Assembly: GCF_000469385.1 (NCBI RefSeq)
Contig: NZ_KI271282.1
Coordinates: 1-37,204 of the forward strand
Length of the DNA stretch: 37,204 nt
Source: Leptotrichia sp. oral taxon 879 str. F0557
GTDB lineage: Bacteria; Fusobacteriota; Fusobacteriia; Fusobacteriales; Leptotrichiaceae
Reading direction: 5' to 3'
Shown here: positions 8,045 through 15,984 of the stretch, in pieces
Layout: each line of letters starts with the position of its first letter
How positions within the stretch are numbered: the stretch's first letter is position 1
Notes under the pieces: generated by a model
What the model saw: only the letters and a program-made list of their open reading frames with translations
Database searches by the model: none
What the model was told of the DNA's origin: nothing
Translations under genes and position numbers: made by a program

Positions 8045-8086
8045 TGTGTAATTACTCAGTTTTATTTGAATAGTTACACATTTTTT
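8045..8086 (+). terminator. Terminator after engB
   Basis: TGTGTAATTACT (8045-8056) pairs with AGTTACACA (8072-8080), with a small bulge, followed by TTTTTT. It is 20 bp after the engB stop. Repeat copy 2 lies downstream of it. Confidence 0.75.
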
Positions 8087-8194
8087 ATTTTCCTAAATTA
8101 TAAAAAAATCAAATCTAATTTTTAAGTATCCATCTTAAAAACTTTTGTAATTTTATACAAAATAAATTTAATTTCATAAATTTTCTGATTTTAT

Positions 8195-8296
8195 ACTCGA
8201 ACCCATTTAAAATTGAACTACTAGAAATTATATAATTTAGGGTTTGAGTAAAATAGTCATAATTTTTGAATTCTATTTTAAACTAGTTTTACTATG
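8195..8296 (+). repeat. Dispersed pseudoknot-like repeat, copy 2
   Basis: A ACTCGAACCC 8195-8204, B ATTTAAAATTGAACT 8205-8219, A' GGGTTTGAGT 8240-8249, B' AATTCTATTTTAAA 8269-8282, end word TTTTACT 8287-8293. A and A' pair fully with one G-T wobble. B and B' pair with two mismatches, making this the weakest of the four for arm B. The intervening AAATTATATAATTT is itself a perfect palindrome. The copy lies after the engB terminator and before the convergent comM gene. At 8336-8361 a further partial look-alike (ATTCTTTTTTTAAC, then GTTTAGTGCTA) may be a degraded fragment. Confidence 0.85.
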
Positions 8297-8362
8297 CTAT
8301 TTTACAAGTATTAAGACTGCTTGTTATTAAAAAATTCTTTTTTTAACTAAGTTTAGTGCTAT

Positions 8363-9883
8363 TTATTTTCGTCGATAATTTAGTGCCTCCAATAAATGTT
8401 CCTTTTTTATGTTTTCTTCACCATCTAAATCTGCTATTGTTCTGGATACCTTCAAGATTTTATCAAACATTCTGACTGACAATTTTAAATTATCAATGGC
8501 AGATTTCATAATTTCTTCGCTTTTTTCATCTATTTTGCAATATTTATTTAACTGTTTCTTATTCATATCTCTATTTAGAGTATTTGAATTAAAACGTTGT
8601 TTTTGTACTTCACGAGCTTTTATAACTCTTTTTTGAATTTCTTTGGATTTTTCTGATAAAGATTCATCAAAAATTTCATCTTTTTTTAACTGATACATTT
8701 CTACATATAAATCCATTCTATCGAGAAGTGGACCTGAAAATTTTTTCTGATAACGTTTAATTTCTTTTAGACTGTCATTGCATAGTGGATTATCAGGGAA
8801 ATATCCGCTGGGAGTAGGATTTGAAGCAGTTATTGTAATATTTTTTACTGGATAGGTTACACTTAGGTTTGCTCTTGAAATAACGATTTTTCCATCTTCC
8901 AGAGGCTGTCTTAACGTTTCCAATGTTTTTCCTTCAAACTCTCCAATTTCATCTAAAAATAATATTCCATTTAGTGCCAGCGTGATTTCTCCGACTCTGT
9001 TTGCACCGCCTACTAGAGCTACTTGTGTAGCTGAATAGTGTGGAGCTCTAAATGGACGGTTATGTATTATTGGTTCACTTTGGCTTAACATCCCTGAAAT
9101 ACTGTAAATTTTTGTTGTTTCGATTATTTCTTCTTCGGTCATGTCAGGTAAAATTGTATTAAATCTTTTTGCAAGCATTGATTTACCTGAACCAGGATCG
9201 CCTATTAGAAATACATTGTGTCCACCAGCGGCTGCAATTTCTAAAGCCCTTTTTGCAAGTAACTGCCCTTTTACATCTGAAAAATCAACAGTCTCATCTA
9301 AGTTTTTATCTTTTTCTGATTTTGAAGCATTCATTTCGACAGCTTTTTTACACAATGTTTTTATATCAATTTTTCCATTTAGAAAATCTAGTAATTCTGT
9401 AATTTCATCAACAGGAATAATTTCTACACCTGAAATTAATTTTGCTTCATTATAATTTTCCATTGGGACAACAACGCCTGTAAAATCTGTTTCTTTTGCT
9501 AAAATTGTGGCGTTTATTGCTCCATTTATTGATTTTATCTTTCCATTTAAGGAAATTTCTCCTAAAATTAGATATTTTTTTAATATGTCTATATTTGAAA
9601 TATGCCCTGTATTCACAAGTATGCCTAAAAATATGCTTAAATCAAAATGGCTGCCTTTTTTTCTGATATTTGCAGGTGACAAATTCACCAGGACACGTCT
9701 GACAGGAAATTCAAACCCCACATTTTTAAAACAGCTCCTAATCCGCTCCTTGCTTTCAGAAATCGCCTGATCCCCCATTCCAACTATATTAAATACAGGC
9801 AGCCCTCTGGATAAATCAACCTCTACTTCTACAACATAAGTATCCACACCCATATAGCTGCAACTAAATAAACTTATTGCCAT
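8363..9883 (-). CDS. comM: YifB/ComM family Mg-chelatase-like AAA+ ATPase
   Basis: 506-residue AAA+ protein. In naturally transformable bacteria the family is a hexameric helicase that promotes branch migration of incoming DNA. The N-terminal domain carries the typical ISESKERIRSCFKN and LVNLSPANIRKKGSHFDL. Walker A GDPGSGKS is at 228-235 and Walker B LFLDEI at 308-313, followed by RQPLEDGKI, the NPTPSGYF segment and the C-terminal Mg-chelatase domain with SVRMFDKILKVSRTIADL. It is complete, with no inserted or missing domain. Its minus-strand mRNA would run into repeat copy 2. Membership is clear; a role in transformation here is an inference. Confidence 0.9.
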   Translation of the reverse strand: MAISLFSCSYMGVDTYVVEVEVDLSRGLPVFNIVGMGDQAISESKERIRSCFKNVGFEFPVRRVLVNLSPANIRKKGSHFDLSIFLGILVNTGHISNIDILKKYLILGEISLNGKIKSINGAINATILAKETDFTGVVVPMENYNEAKLISGVEIIPVDEITELLDFLNGKIDIKTLCKKAVEMNASKSEKDKNLDETVDFSDVKGQLLAKRALEIAAAGGHNVFLIGDPGSGKSMLAKRFNTILPDMTEEEIIETTKIYSISGMLSQSEPIIHNRPFRAPHYSATQVALVGGANRVGEITLALNGILFLDEIGEFEGKTLETLRQPLEDGKIVISRANLSVTYPVKNITITASNPTPSGYFPDNPLCNDSLKEIKRYQKKFSGPLLDRMDLYVEMYQLKKDEIFDESLSEKSKEIQKRVIKAREVQKQRFNSNTLNRDMNKKQLNKYCKIDEKSEEIMKSAIDNLKLSVRMFDKILKVSRTIADLDGEENIKKEHLLEALNYRRK

Positions 9884-9946
9884 AACCCCACCTTTTTAAT
9901 TTTTTATTAATAATTAATTATAACATTTTTTATATATTTTGTAAAT

Positions 9947-9978
9947 AAAAAAGAGAAAATCTTTTTACAGATTTTCTC
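9947..9978 (-). terminator. Terminator after dps
   Basis: A perfect 10-bp hairpin (GAGAAAATCT 9953-9962, AGATTTTCTC 9969-9978) is followed on the minus strand by TTTTTT. It lies 57 bp past the dps stop. Confidence 0.85.
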
Positions 9979-10034
9979 AAGATATATGTAATAGATAATT
10001 TTAATGACTTTGTAAAGAATTTTAATTATGATTA

Positions 10035-10472
10035 TTATTTTAAGTATGCATTTAACATCCATAAATCTTTTTCATATGTACTGATATACTCATCAACTAA
10101 TGCAGATGTTCCATAGTCATTTTCCTCATCAGCCGCTTCTTTTACTTCTTTCACTAATTTTAACATTGTTTCAAATTCTTTTTTTACATCAGCTACTGCT
10201 TCTGGAATAGAGATTTCTTTATTTTCAGCTTCTTTAATAGTTGTAACTGCTAAATAGTCTTTTAATGTTCCTAGAGGACGACCTCCTATTGATAAAATTC
10301 TTTCTGCAACGTCATCAATTTGTTCATTTATTGCATCATAATATTCTTCCAATTTTTCATGAACAGAAAAGAATCCATCACCAACAATGTTCCAGTGGTA
10401 ATTTTGAATCTTTCTGTAAAGTACGTTCAAGTTAGCTAAGTAAAGATTTAATTTTTCAACTGTTTTTGACAT
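10035..10472 (-). CDS. dps: Dps/MrgA family ferritin-like DNA-protection protein
   Basis: Forms a 12-mer that oxidises Fe(II) with peroxide and stores it, protecting DNA from oxidative damage. The 145-residue product has the ferroxidase pattern NYHWNIVGDGFFSVHEKLEE, with His26 and His38 and then Asp53 and Glu57 in DDVAER. The ATG at 10472 is preferred because AAGGAG lies 9 nt before it. A GTG three codons upstream falls inside that Shine-Dalgarno. It is a single gene with its own terminator, and its promoter carries a perfect PerR-like palindrome, which fits peroxide or metal control. Confidence 0.93.
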   Translation of the reverse strand: MSKTVEKLNLYLANLNVLYRKIQNYHWNIVGDGFFSVHEKLEEYYDAINEQIDDVAERILSIGGRPLGTLKDYLAVTTIKEAENKEISIPEAVADVKKEFETMLKLVKEVKEAADEENDYGTSALVDEYISTYEKDLWMLNAYLK

Positions 10473-10504
10473 TTTTATCACTCCTTAATTTATAATATTT
10501 ATAT

Positions 10505-10523
10505 ATTTGTAATAATTACAAAT
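10505..10523 (-). promoter_or_regulatory. PerR/Fur-family operator at dps
   Basis: ATTTGTAAT-A-ATTACAAAT is a perfect 9-1-9 palindrome over the expected transcription start of dps, just downstream of the -10. Its core matches the Bacillus PerR box TTATAATNATTATAA at 13 of 15 positions. The palindrome is seen; the regulator is inferred from the target gene. Confidence 0.7.
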
Positions 10524-10525
10524 TT

Positions 10526-10554
10526 ATTATACTAAAAAATAATTAAGTTGTCAA
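10526..10554 (-). promoter_or_regulatory. Consensus sigma-70 promoter of dps
   Basis: On the minus strand, TTGACA (10554-10549), a 17-nt spacer and TATAAT (10531-10526). Both hexamers match the consensus exactly, so the gene would be strongly expressed unless repressed. Confidence 0.85.
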
Positions 10555-10757
10555 CACATTTTTTTCAATTTTAGTATAATACTTGCAAACCTACGTTTTA
10601 ATTATACCTTGACAATTAATAGAAATCAATTTTTTCTGATAATTTATTTCAAAAATTTGAACAGTAAAAAATTAAATTATTAAAAAAGTAGAAAAATACA
10701 ATCAAAGGGTGTATAATAGGAGAAAACAAAAAATTAATATTGAAAGGGATGAAATTA

Positions 10758-11609
10758 ATGAAAGAAAAAACAGGGTTAGTATTAGAAGGTGGAGGACTTC
10801 GGGGGATATTTACAGCAGGAGTGCTAGATTTCTTTTTGGAAAAAAATATTGAATTTAATAGTTGTATAGGAGTATCTGCAGGGGCTTGTCATGCCTGCAG
10901 TTATTTAGCAAAACAGCATAAAAGAGCATTTAATGTATCGGTAGATTATTTGGATGATAAAAGATATTGCAGTTTATACAGCTTAATTACTACTGGAGAT
11001 TTGTTTGGAGTAGACTTTGTTTATGACGAGATTCCGAATAAATTGAATCCAATTGACAATGAGGCGTTTATGAAAAATAAGACAAAATTTCAGGCAGTGA
11101 TTACAAATTGTGAGACTGGAGAAGCGGAATATCCAGAAGTTAAAGACTTCAACAAGGACACTGTTTATGTAAGGGCTTCAAGCTCTTTGCCGTTACTTGC
11201 CAGAATGGTTAATATTAATGGAAATGTTTATCTGGATGGTGGAGTTTCTGATTCAATACCAATTAAAAAGTCTATAGAAAATGGAAATACAAAAAATGTA
11301 GTTGTCTTGACACGTGATAAAAATTATAGAAAAAAACAAAGTGCATTGGGTAAAATTACTGGGATAAGATATAAAAAGTTTCCTAAATTTGTAGAACTTA
11401 TGAATACAAGATATAGCCGATATAATGAAGTGCTTGACTATATTGATGAGCTAGAGGCAAAAGGAGAGATTTTTGTGATTCGTCCAGAAGTGGAACTGAC
11501 ACTTGGGAGAATTGAGAAAAATAAGAAGAAACTTTTGGAAGTGTATAGTATTGGCTATGAAACAGCGAAAAAAAATTATGAAAAATTGAAAAAATATTTG
11601 GAAGAGTAA
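10758..11609 (+). CDS. Patatin-like phospholipase family protein
   Basis: Predicted serine lipid acyl hydrolase with a Ser-Asp dyad. In 283 residues the oxyanion motif GGGLRG is at 11-16, the nucleophile elbow GVSAG at 38-42 (Ser40), and the catalytic Asp160 in YLDGG. The C-terminal region with charged helices resembles YjjU-type bacterial patatins. The ATG at 10758 is chosen because AAAGGG lies 9 nt before it; TTG at 10740 and ATG at 10749 are in frame but badly spaced. A TATAAT at 10712-10717 may be its -10. It is followed by an acyltransferase and a membrane protein in the same direction, suggesting a lipid-modification operon. The substrate is unknown. Confidence 0.87.
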   Translation: MKEKTGLVLEGGGLRGIFTAGVLDFFLEKNIEFNSCIGVSAGACHACSYLAKQHKRAFNVSVDYLDDKRYCSLYSLITTGDLFGVDFVYDEIPNKLNPIDNEAFMKNKTKFQAVITNCETGEAEYPEVKDFNKDTVYVRASSSLPLLARMVNINGNVYLDGGVSDSIPIKKSIENGNTKNVVVLTRDKNYRKKQSALGKITGIRYKKFPKFVELMNTRYSRYNEVLDYIDELEAKGEIFVIRPEVELTLGRIEKNKKKLLEVYSIGYETAKKNYEKLKKYLEE

Positions 11610-11737
11610 TAATTTTTTAATTACTTGGTATTGAGCATTTATAAATAAGAGTTGAATTTGTAAAAGGAAAGTTTTGAGCAAGCTTGTTTAAATAATGCTT
11701 TGGAAGTAAAAAATAAATAAAACAGAAGAGGATAAAA

Positions 11738-13147
11738 GTGAAAAATGAAAAAATATGGTATGAGCTGGATGCTTTTGCAAAAACCTATTCTTCGATAATT
11801 AGTGAGGGAAGAACAACCTGTTTTCGCCTTTCAGCATTATTTTCTGAAAATATTGACTTGGAAATATTGAAAAATGTTGTAATTTCGCTTGAGAAGAAAT
11901 ATCCATTCTATAATTCGGAACTGAAAAAGGGAATTTTTTGGAATTATTTGCAGCAGAAAAAGACTCATTTTATGATTGAAGAGGAGAAAACTTATCCTTG
12001 TACGAATATACAGAAGGATAATCCGCTTAGAATCATTTATTTTAATAATAAATTGTCGATAGAAATAGCACATTTTTTGACCGATGGAAAAGGTGCGGCA
12101 TTATTTTTTAAGGATTTGATTGAAGAATATTTGGAGAAAAGGTATTTTTTGGAAAATTTTGAAAAAGATAAAAAGAATAATTTAATTTACAAGACTGAAA
12201 AAAAGAAGAAAATAGAAATTGAAAAAATAAATAAAATAATTAATTTTGGGAAAAAGATAAATAAAAATGAAAAAGATTTTAAAAATAAAAAATCTGAAAA
12301 AAATTTTTTTGAAAAAACAAGAGAACTGCTGGGAAATGACAGTGGATTGAAAAATTCTCAAAAAAATGAGTATGTCGATCTTTATGAAAAGTATATGAGG
12401 AAAGTGAGCAAGGAAACTACGATAAAGTCAGCATTTCACTTGCCAATGAAAATACTGGAAAAGGGGCAGTACCATATTACAACTGGAGAAATTGATGTGG
12501 AAAGCTTGAAGGAAGAAAGTAAAAAATATGGGACTACTATTGGGAAATATCTTCTTTCAGTATATTTCAAAATTTTGCTGGATAGGTATTTTCAAGCCAA
12601 AAATCCAATTGTGATAGGAGTGCCAGTTGATCTGCGAAAAATTTTTGAAGAAACTACATACAGAAATTTTTTTATAAACATAACTCCTAGCATGGATGCA
12701 AGTCTTGGTGCATATTCCCTCTCTGAAATCATAACTTATCTGGATAACTATTTTGCCTTAAAAATTACAAAAAAAGAATTTTACAAAAGTATATACAAGG
12801 CAATGAATCCAATGCAAAATATAATAATAAAGTCTGTTCCATATTTGATAAAACGCATGTTTTTCCCATTTATATTTGATTATTACGGAGAACGGGGCTA
12901 TACAACAGGATTTTCAAATTTAGGAATTTTTAAAGTTAATAAAAAGTATGAAAAATATCTAAAGGGATTCCGATTTTTACCGCCACCAAGCAAAAGGTGC
13001 AAAATCAAGATGGGAGTTGTAAGTGATTGTAAAAAGGTTTATGTAAATTTTGGAAATTTGACTGCAAATTATGATATTGAGAGAGATTTTTTTGTTTATT
13101 TAAGAAAGAGAGGAATAAAATCCAAAATTATTACTAATTATTTTTAA
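11738..13147 (+). CDS. Condensation/alcohol-acetyltransferase-like acyltransferase
   Basis: 469 residues. The motif AHFLTDGKG gives HxxxDG at 112-117, the active site of the CoA-dependent acyltransferase fold (condensation domains, alcohol acetyltransferases, wax synthases). A Lys-rich, low-complexity insert at about 145-205 separates the two lobes. The C-terminal lobe has VIGVPVDLRKIF and the segment GFSNLGIF, as in related enzymes. The GTG at 11738 follows AGAGGA at good spacing. It lies between a patatin-like hydrolase and a zinc-ribbon membrane protein, a trio that suggests transfer or remodelling of acyl chains. The true substrate cannot be read from sequence. Confidence 0.75.
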   Translation: MKNEKIWYELDAFAKTYSSIISEGRTTCFRLSALFSENIDLEILKNVVISLEKKYPFYNSELKKGIFWNYLQQKKTHFMIEEEKTYPCTNIQKDNPLRIIYFNNKLSIEIAHFLTDGKGAALFFKDLIEEYLEKRYFLENFEKDKKNNLIYKTEKKKKIEIEKINKIINFGKKINKNEKDFKNKKSEKNFFEKTRELLGNDSGLKNSQKNEYVDLYEKYMRKVSKETTIKSAFHLPMKILEKGQYHITTGEIDVESLKEESKKYGTTIGKYLLSVYFKILLDRYFQAKNPIVIGVPVDLRKIFEETTYRNFFINITPSMDASLGAYSLSEIITYLDNYFALKITKKEFYKSIYKAMNPMQNIIIKSVPYLIKRMFFPFIFDYYGERGYTTGFSNLGIFKVNKKYEKYLKGFRFLPPPSKRCKIKMGVVSDCKKVYVNFGNLTANYDIERDFFVYLRKRGIKSKIITNYF

Positions 13148-13150
13148 ATA

Positions 13151-13246
13151 TTTAATTGAATTTTTTCAAAATTAATATGGATGAAAATTATATTTTGAAA
13201 AAAATAGCACAACTTTTGAGTTCAGTTTTAAAGTAGAATTATTATA
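13151..13246 (+). repeat. Degraded copy of the dispersed repeat
   Basis: The 3' half is close to the family: TTTTGAGTTCAGTTTTAAAG (13214-13233), then ATTATTATA, as against TGAGTTCTGTTTTAAAC in copy 4. A B-like arm, TTTAATTGAATT (13151-13162), can still pair with AGTTCAGTTTTAAA, with wobbles and a two-base bulge. Arms A and A' are lost. It fills the gap between the acyltransferase and zinc-ribbon genes. Confidence 0.5.
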
Positions 13247-13263
13247 GAAAAAAGAGGATAAGT

Positions 13264-13947
13264 ATGTATTGTATAAAATGTGGAGTGGAACTGGAAGACG
13301 GAGCGCAAAGATGTCCGCTGTGTGAAACGCCTGTTCCTGAGATAAAGGGGCTGGAAGAAAGGGAATTTGTAAAGGAATATCCGATGATTAATATAAATTT
13401 GTACGAAATGAAAATGAAGAAAGTTAAAAAGGCTGTTTTTTTATCATTTTTTACAATATCCATAATTTCGATTCTGGAAGTTCTTTTTCAAAATTTGATA
13501 ATGTATGGAAAATTGGAATGGGGTTATTATGCAATTCCGTCTATTTTAATATTTGATTTAGGATTGTTTGTTTTTTTGGATTCATATAGAATGAGAACAA
13601 ATCTATTTTTATTGTTAAGTGGATTTACGAGTTATTTTTTATTACTTGATTTTGGAGATAAAAAGTTGACTTGGAGTATAAAGCGTGGAATTCCTATTGT
13701 TATTGCTCTTTATCTTATTAGTCTTGTTTTTTCATATGTCTGGGATAAGCATAAGAGTGACAGATTAAAGATACTAAATTTTTTCATTTTTTTTGTTGGG
13801 ATATTTCTTTTGATTTTGGAACTGATTATAAGTAAAAAGATGACTTGGAGCATATTTTCATCTATTCCATTATTTATTTTGAGTATAATGTTAAGATATG
13901 CGTATAAGTCTTATAAAGAAGAGTTTAAACGTAGATTGCATAGGTAA
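13264..13947 (+). CDS. Zinc-ribbon multi-pass membrane protein (DUF6320-like)
   Basis: The N-terminal zinc ribbon has C3-x2-C6 and C17-x2-C20. After a linker, about six hydrophobic segments make up the rest of the 227 residues, so this is an integral membrane protein with a cytoplasmic metal-binding head. From memory, proteins of this shape (DUF6320) commonly sit next to alcohol-acetyltransferase-like genes in clostridia, which fits the gene upstream. The ribosome-binding site GAGGATAAGT precedes the ATG. It ends at a bidirectional terminator. The function is unknown; a role in the same envelope or lipid process as its neighbours is inference. Confidence 0.7.
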   Translation: MYCIKCGVELEDGAQRCPLCETPVPEIKGLEEREFVKEYPMININLYEMKMKKVKKAVFLSFFTISIISILEVLFQNLIMYGKLEWGYYAIPSILIFDLGLFVFLDSYRMRTNLFLLLSGFTSYFLLLDFGDKKLTWSIKRGIPIVIALYLISLVFSYVWDKHKSDRLKILNFFIFFVGIFLLILELIISKKMTWSIFSSIPLFILSIMLRYAYKSYKEEFKRRLHR

Positions 13948-13954
13948 TAAAAGA

Positions 13955-13974
13955 GGCTAGATATTTTTCTAGCC
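13955..13974. terminator. Bidirectional terminator between convergent genes
   Basis: GGCTAGA (13955-13961) and TCTAGCC (13968-13974) form a perfect 7-bp stem with A-rich and T-rich flanks. It lies between the plus-strand zinc-ribbon gene and minus-strand sppA and can serve both. Confidence 0.8.
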
Positions 13975-13983
13975 TTAATTTTT

Positions 13984-15762
13984 TTAGTATAAATCTAATT
14001 TATATGTCAAATAATATAACGGTTTATTTTGATTCTGCACCGCAAAGTCGTATTCATTAAATGCTTTTTTTGCTTGAGGAATATTTTTTTGAAGTTGTGC
14101 AGATAGACTGAATTTTTCTGTAATCATATTTGTAAAGGATTTTAATTTTTGTGAAAAATCTTCTTCCAGATAGATACTTTCCACAGCGTAATTTTTTCGT
14201 AATCCTAAATCTTTTGCCATTATTTTTATAACTTCATCAAGACTTGCAATTCCATCAACTAAATTTATATTTTTAGCTTCATCTCCAAGCCATATTTTAC
14301 CTTGTGCATAATTTTCAAGAGTATTCTCATCAATTTTACGGTTTTTAGAAACACGCGATTTGAATTCTTTGTATGTTTCTTCCATTGATTGAGTAATTTT
14401 AGCACGCGATTCTTCAGATAGTGGGGCAAAGCTGTCAGAAATATCAGAATATTTACCTTTTGATACTGAATTTGAATGAACTCCGTATTTATCCTGTGCA
14501 TTGTAAAGTTTTGGAATCATTGAAACTACTCCGATTGAGCCTGTAATTGTGGCATTGTTTGCAAAAACTTTATTTCCAGCCATTGAGATGTAGTAACCTC
14601 CAGAAGCAGTAGTGTCAGACATTGAAACATAAATTGGAATATTTAGTTTTGTAAGTTCCTGATAAATTATTTCAGAAGCAAGCGCTGAACCTCCGCCTGA
14701 ATTTACCCGAAGGACAATTCCCTTTAAATTTTTAGTCTGCATTGCTTTTTCAACTTTTTGCAAAATGTTGTCAGGTGTAATAACACCTTCGGTAACTCCG
14801 TTTGGATCGTATAGGATTGAACCTTCGGCATAAATTACAGCAATAGTTCCATTTCTAGGATTTCCAATGTTCTGATCTTTTACTTGTTTTTCATAATAAT
14901 CAGTAATATCTGCAACGTTATCTTCACGAATATTTAGACGTTTTGTAAAATCAGAAAAATGTTCTAGTTTATCAACTAGGTTTTTATCACGAGCTGCAAA
15001 TGGTGTCAAGCTTGTATCAGTTCCATTTACAATATCGTTGTTTAGTGCATTTTTATCAATCTTACGATTTTTGGAAATATCAGTGATGAACTTATCATAT
15101 CTGTTTTCTAGTATTCTTGTAAGTTCTGAACGTAATTCGGGAGTCATTTCATTTCCAGTATAATTTTCACCATAAGACTTGTAATTACCAATACGGACAA
15201 CTTCCATATTTACTCCTAATTTATCAAACAACCCTTTATAATAAATATCTGAATAATGATAACCAGTCAAATCCAAACTAGCAGAAGTGGAAGGAACCAT
15301 TATAACTTCATTTGCAATGGCAGCTAGCTTGTAGTTAGCGTTTGTAATATAAGCTCCAAAAGCATATATTTTTTTGTTGTTTGCTTTTAATTCTTCAAAT
15401 TTCTTTGAAAGTTCCTCAATTTTTGAAGATGGTAAGTCTATTGTATCAAGTGCAATAATGACACCTTTAACTTGATTATTATTCTTTATGTCGTCTAAGC
15501 TCTGGAGAATATCCATGTATGATAAATTTTCTTCAGAAAGGAAGTTTCCCTTGACTTTATCTTCATTGACATTTGCAACGTTAAAAAGTATATATTCATA
15601 GCTTTTTTTTCTTTCATTCTTATTTTTAGAATTGAAAATCGCAATAGTGGAAATTCCAATAATAAAAATCAGAAGTATAAACAGAGCTGTTTTCAGAAAA
15701 AATGAATATGTTTCTTTTAATGTAAATATTAAAGCCTTTTTTAAAAAGTTCCAAAATTTCAT
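13984..15762 (-). CDS. sppA: Signal peptide peptidase SppA, 67K type
   Basis: Membrane-bound serine protease that degrades cleaved signal peptides. The 592-residue protein has an N-terminal membrane anchor (about 19-43) and two tandem SppA domains, as in the long E. coli-type form. The catalytic lysine is expected at Lys195 (GNYKSYGENYTG) and the nucleophile at Ser387 (DTTASGGYYI). The oxyanion segment VNSGGGSALASE is at about 353-364. The ATG at 15762 is chosen because AAGGAGG lies 9 nt upstream; an earlier in-frame ATG at 15786 sits before the Shine-Dalgarno. It is a single gene. Confidence 0.93.
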   Translation of the reverse strand: MKFWNFLKKALIFTLKETYSFFLKTALFILLIFIIGISTIAIFNSKNKNERKKSYEYILFNVANVNEDKVKGNFLSEENLSYMDILQSLDDIKNNNQVKGVIIALDTIDLPSSKIEELSKKFEELKANNKKIYAFGAYITNANYKLAAIANEVIMVPSTSASLDLTGYHYSDIYYKGLFDKLGVNMEVVRIGNYKSYGENYTGNEMTPELRSELTRILENRYDKFITDISKNRKIDKNALNNDIVNGTDTSLTPFAARDKNLVDKLEHFSDFTKRLNIREDNVADITDYYEKQVKDQNIGNPRNGTIAVIYAEGSILYDPNGVTEGVITPDNILQKVEKAMQTKNLKGIVLRVNSGGGSALASEIIYQELTKLNIPIYVSMSDTTASGGYYISMAGNKVFANNATITGSIGVVSMIPKLYNAQDKYGVHSNSVSKGKYSDISDSFAPLSEESRAKITQSMEETYKEFKSRVSKNRKIDENTLENYAQGKIWLGDEAKNINLVDGIASLDEVIKIMAKDLGLRKNYAVESIYLEEDFSQKLKSFTNMITEKFSLSAQLQKNIPQAKKAFNEYDFAVQNQNKPLYYLTYKLDLY

Positions 15763-15898
15763 TTTTTTATTTTCCTCCTTATGCATTTTTAAATATTTTG
15801 TATTAAATATGACAAATTATATCACTTTAATTAACAAATAGCAATAAATAAGTTTTTTACAGCTCCAGCATATCTAAACTATAATTTTTGTTTAATTA

Positions 15899-15926
15899 TT
15901 GACAAAAATAAAAAATAATATATAAT
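15899..15926 (+). promoter_or_regulatory. Promoter of the exported repeat protein
   Basis: TTGACA (15899-15904), a 16-nt spacer and TATAAT (15921-15926): both hexamers are perfect, 58 bp before the ATG at 15985. Confidence 0.75.
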
Positions 15927-15984
15927 AAATGTAATTAATATAATTTTATAAAATAAAAAATTGATTATAAGGAGATTATTTAAA

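Noticed and set aside
9141-9770. Several plus-strand frames of 75-104 residues opposite comM.
   Set aside because: They are antisense shadows of a conserved ATPase gene, without ribosome-binding sites.
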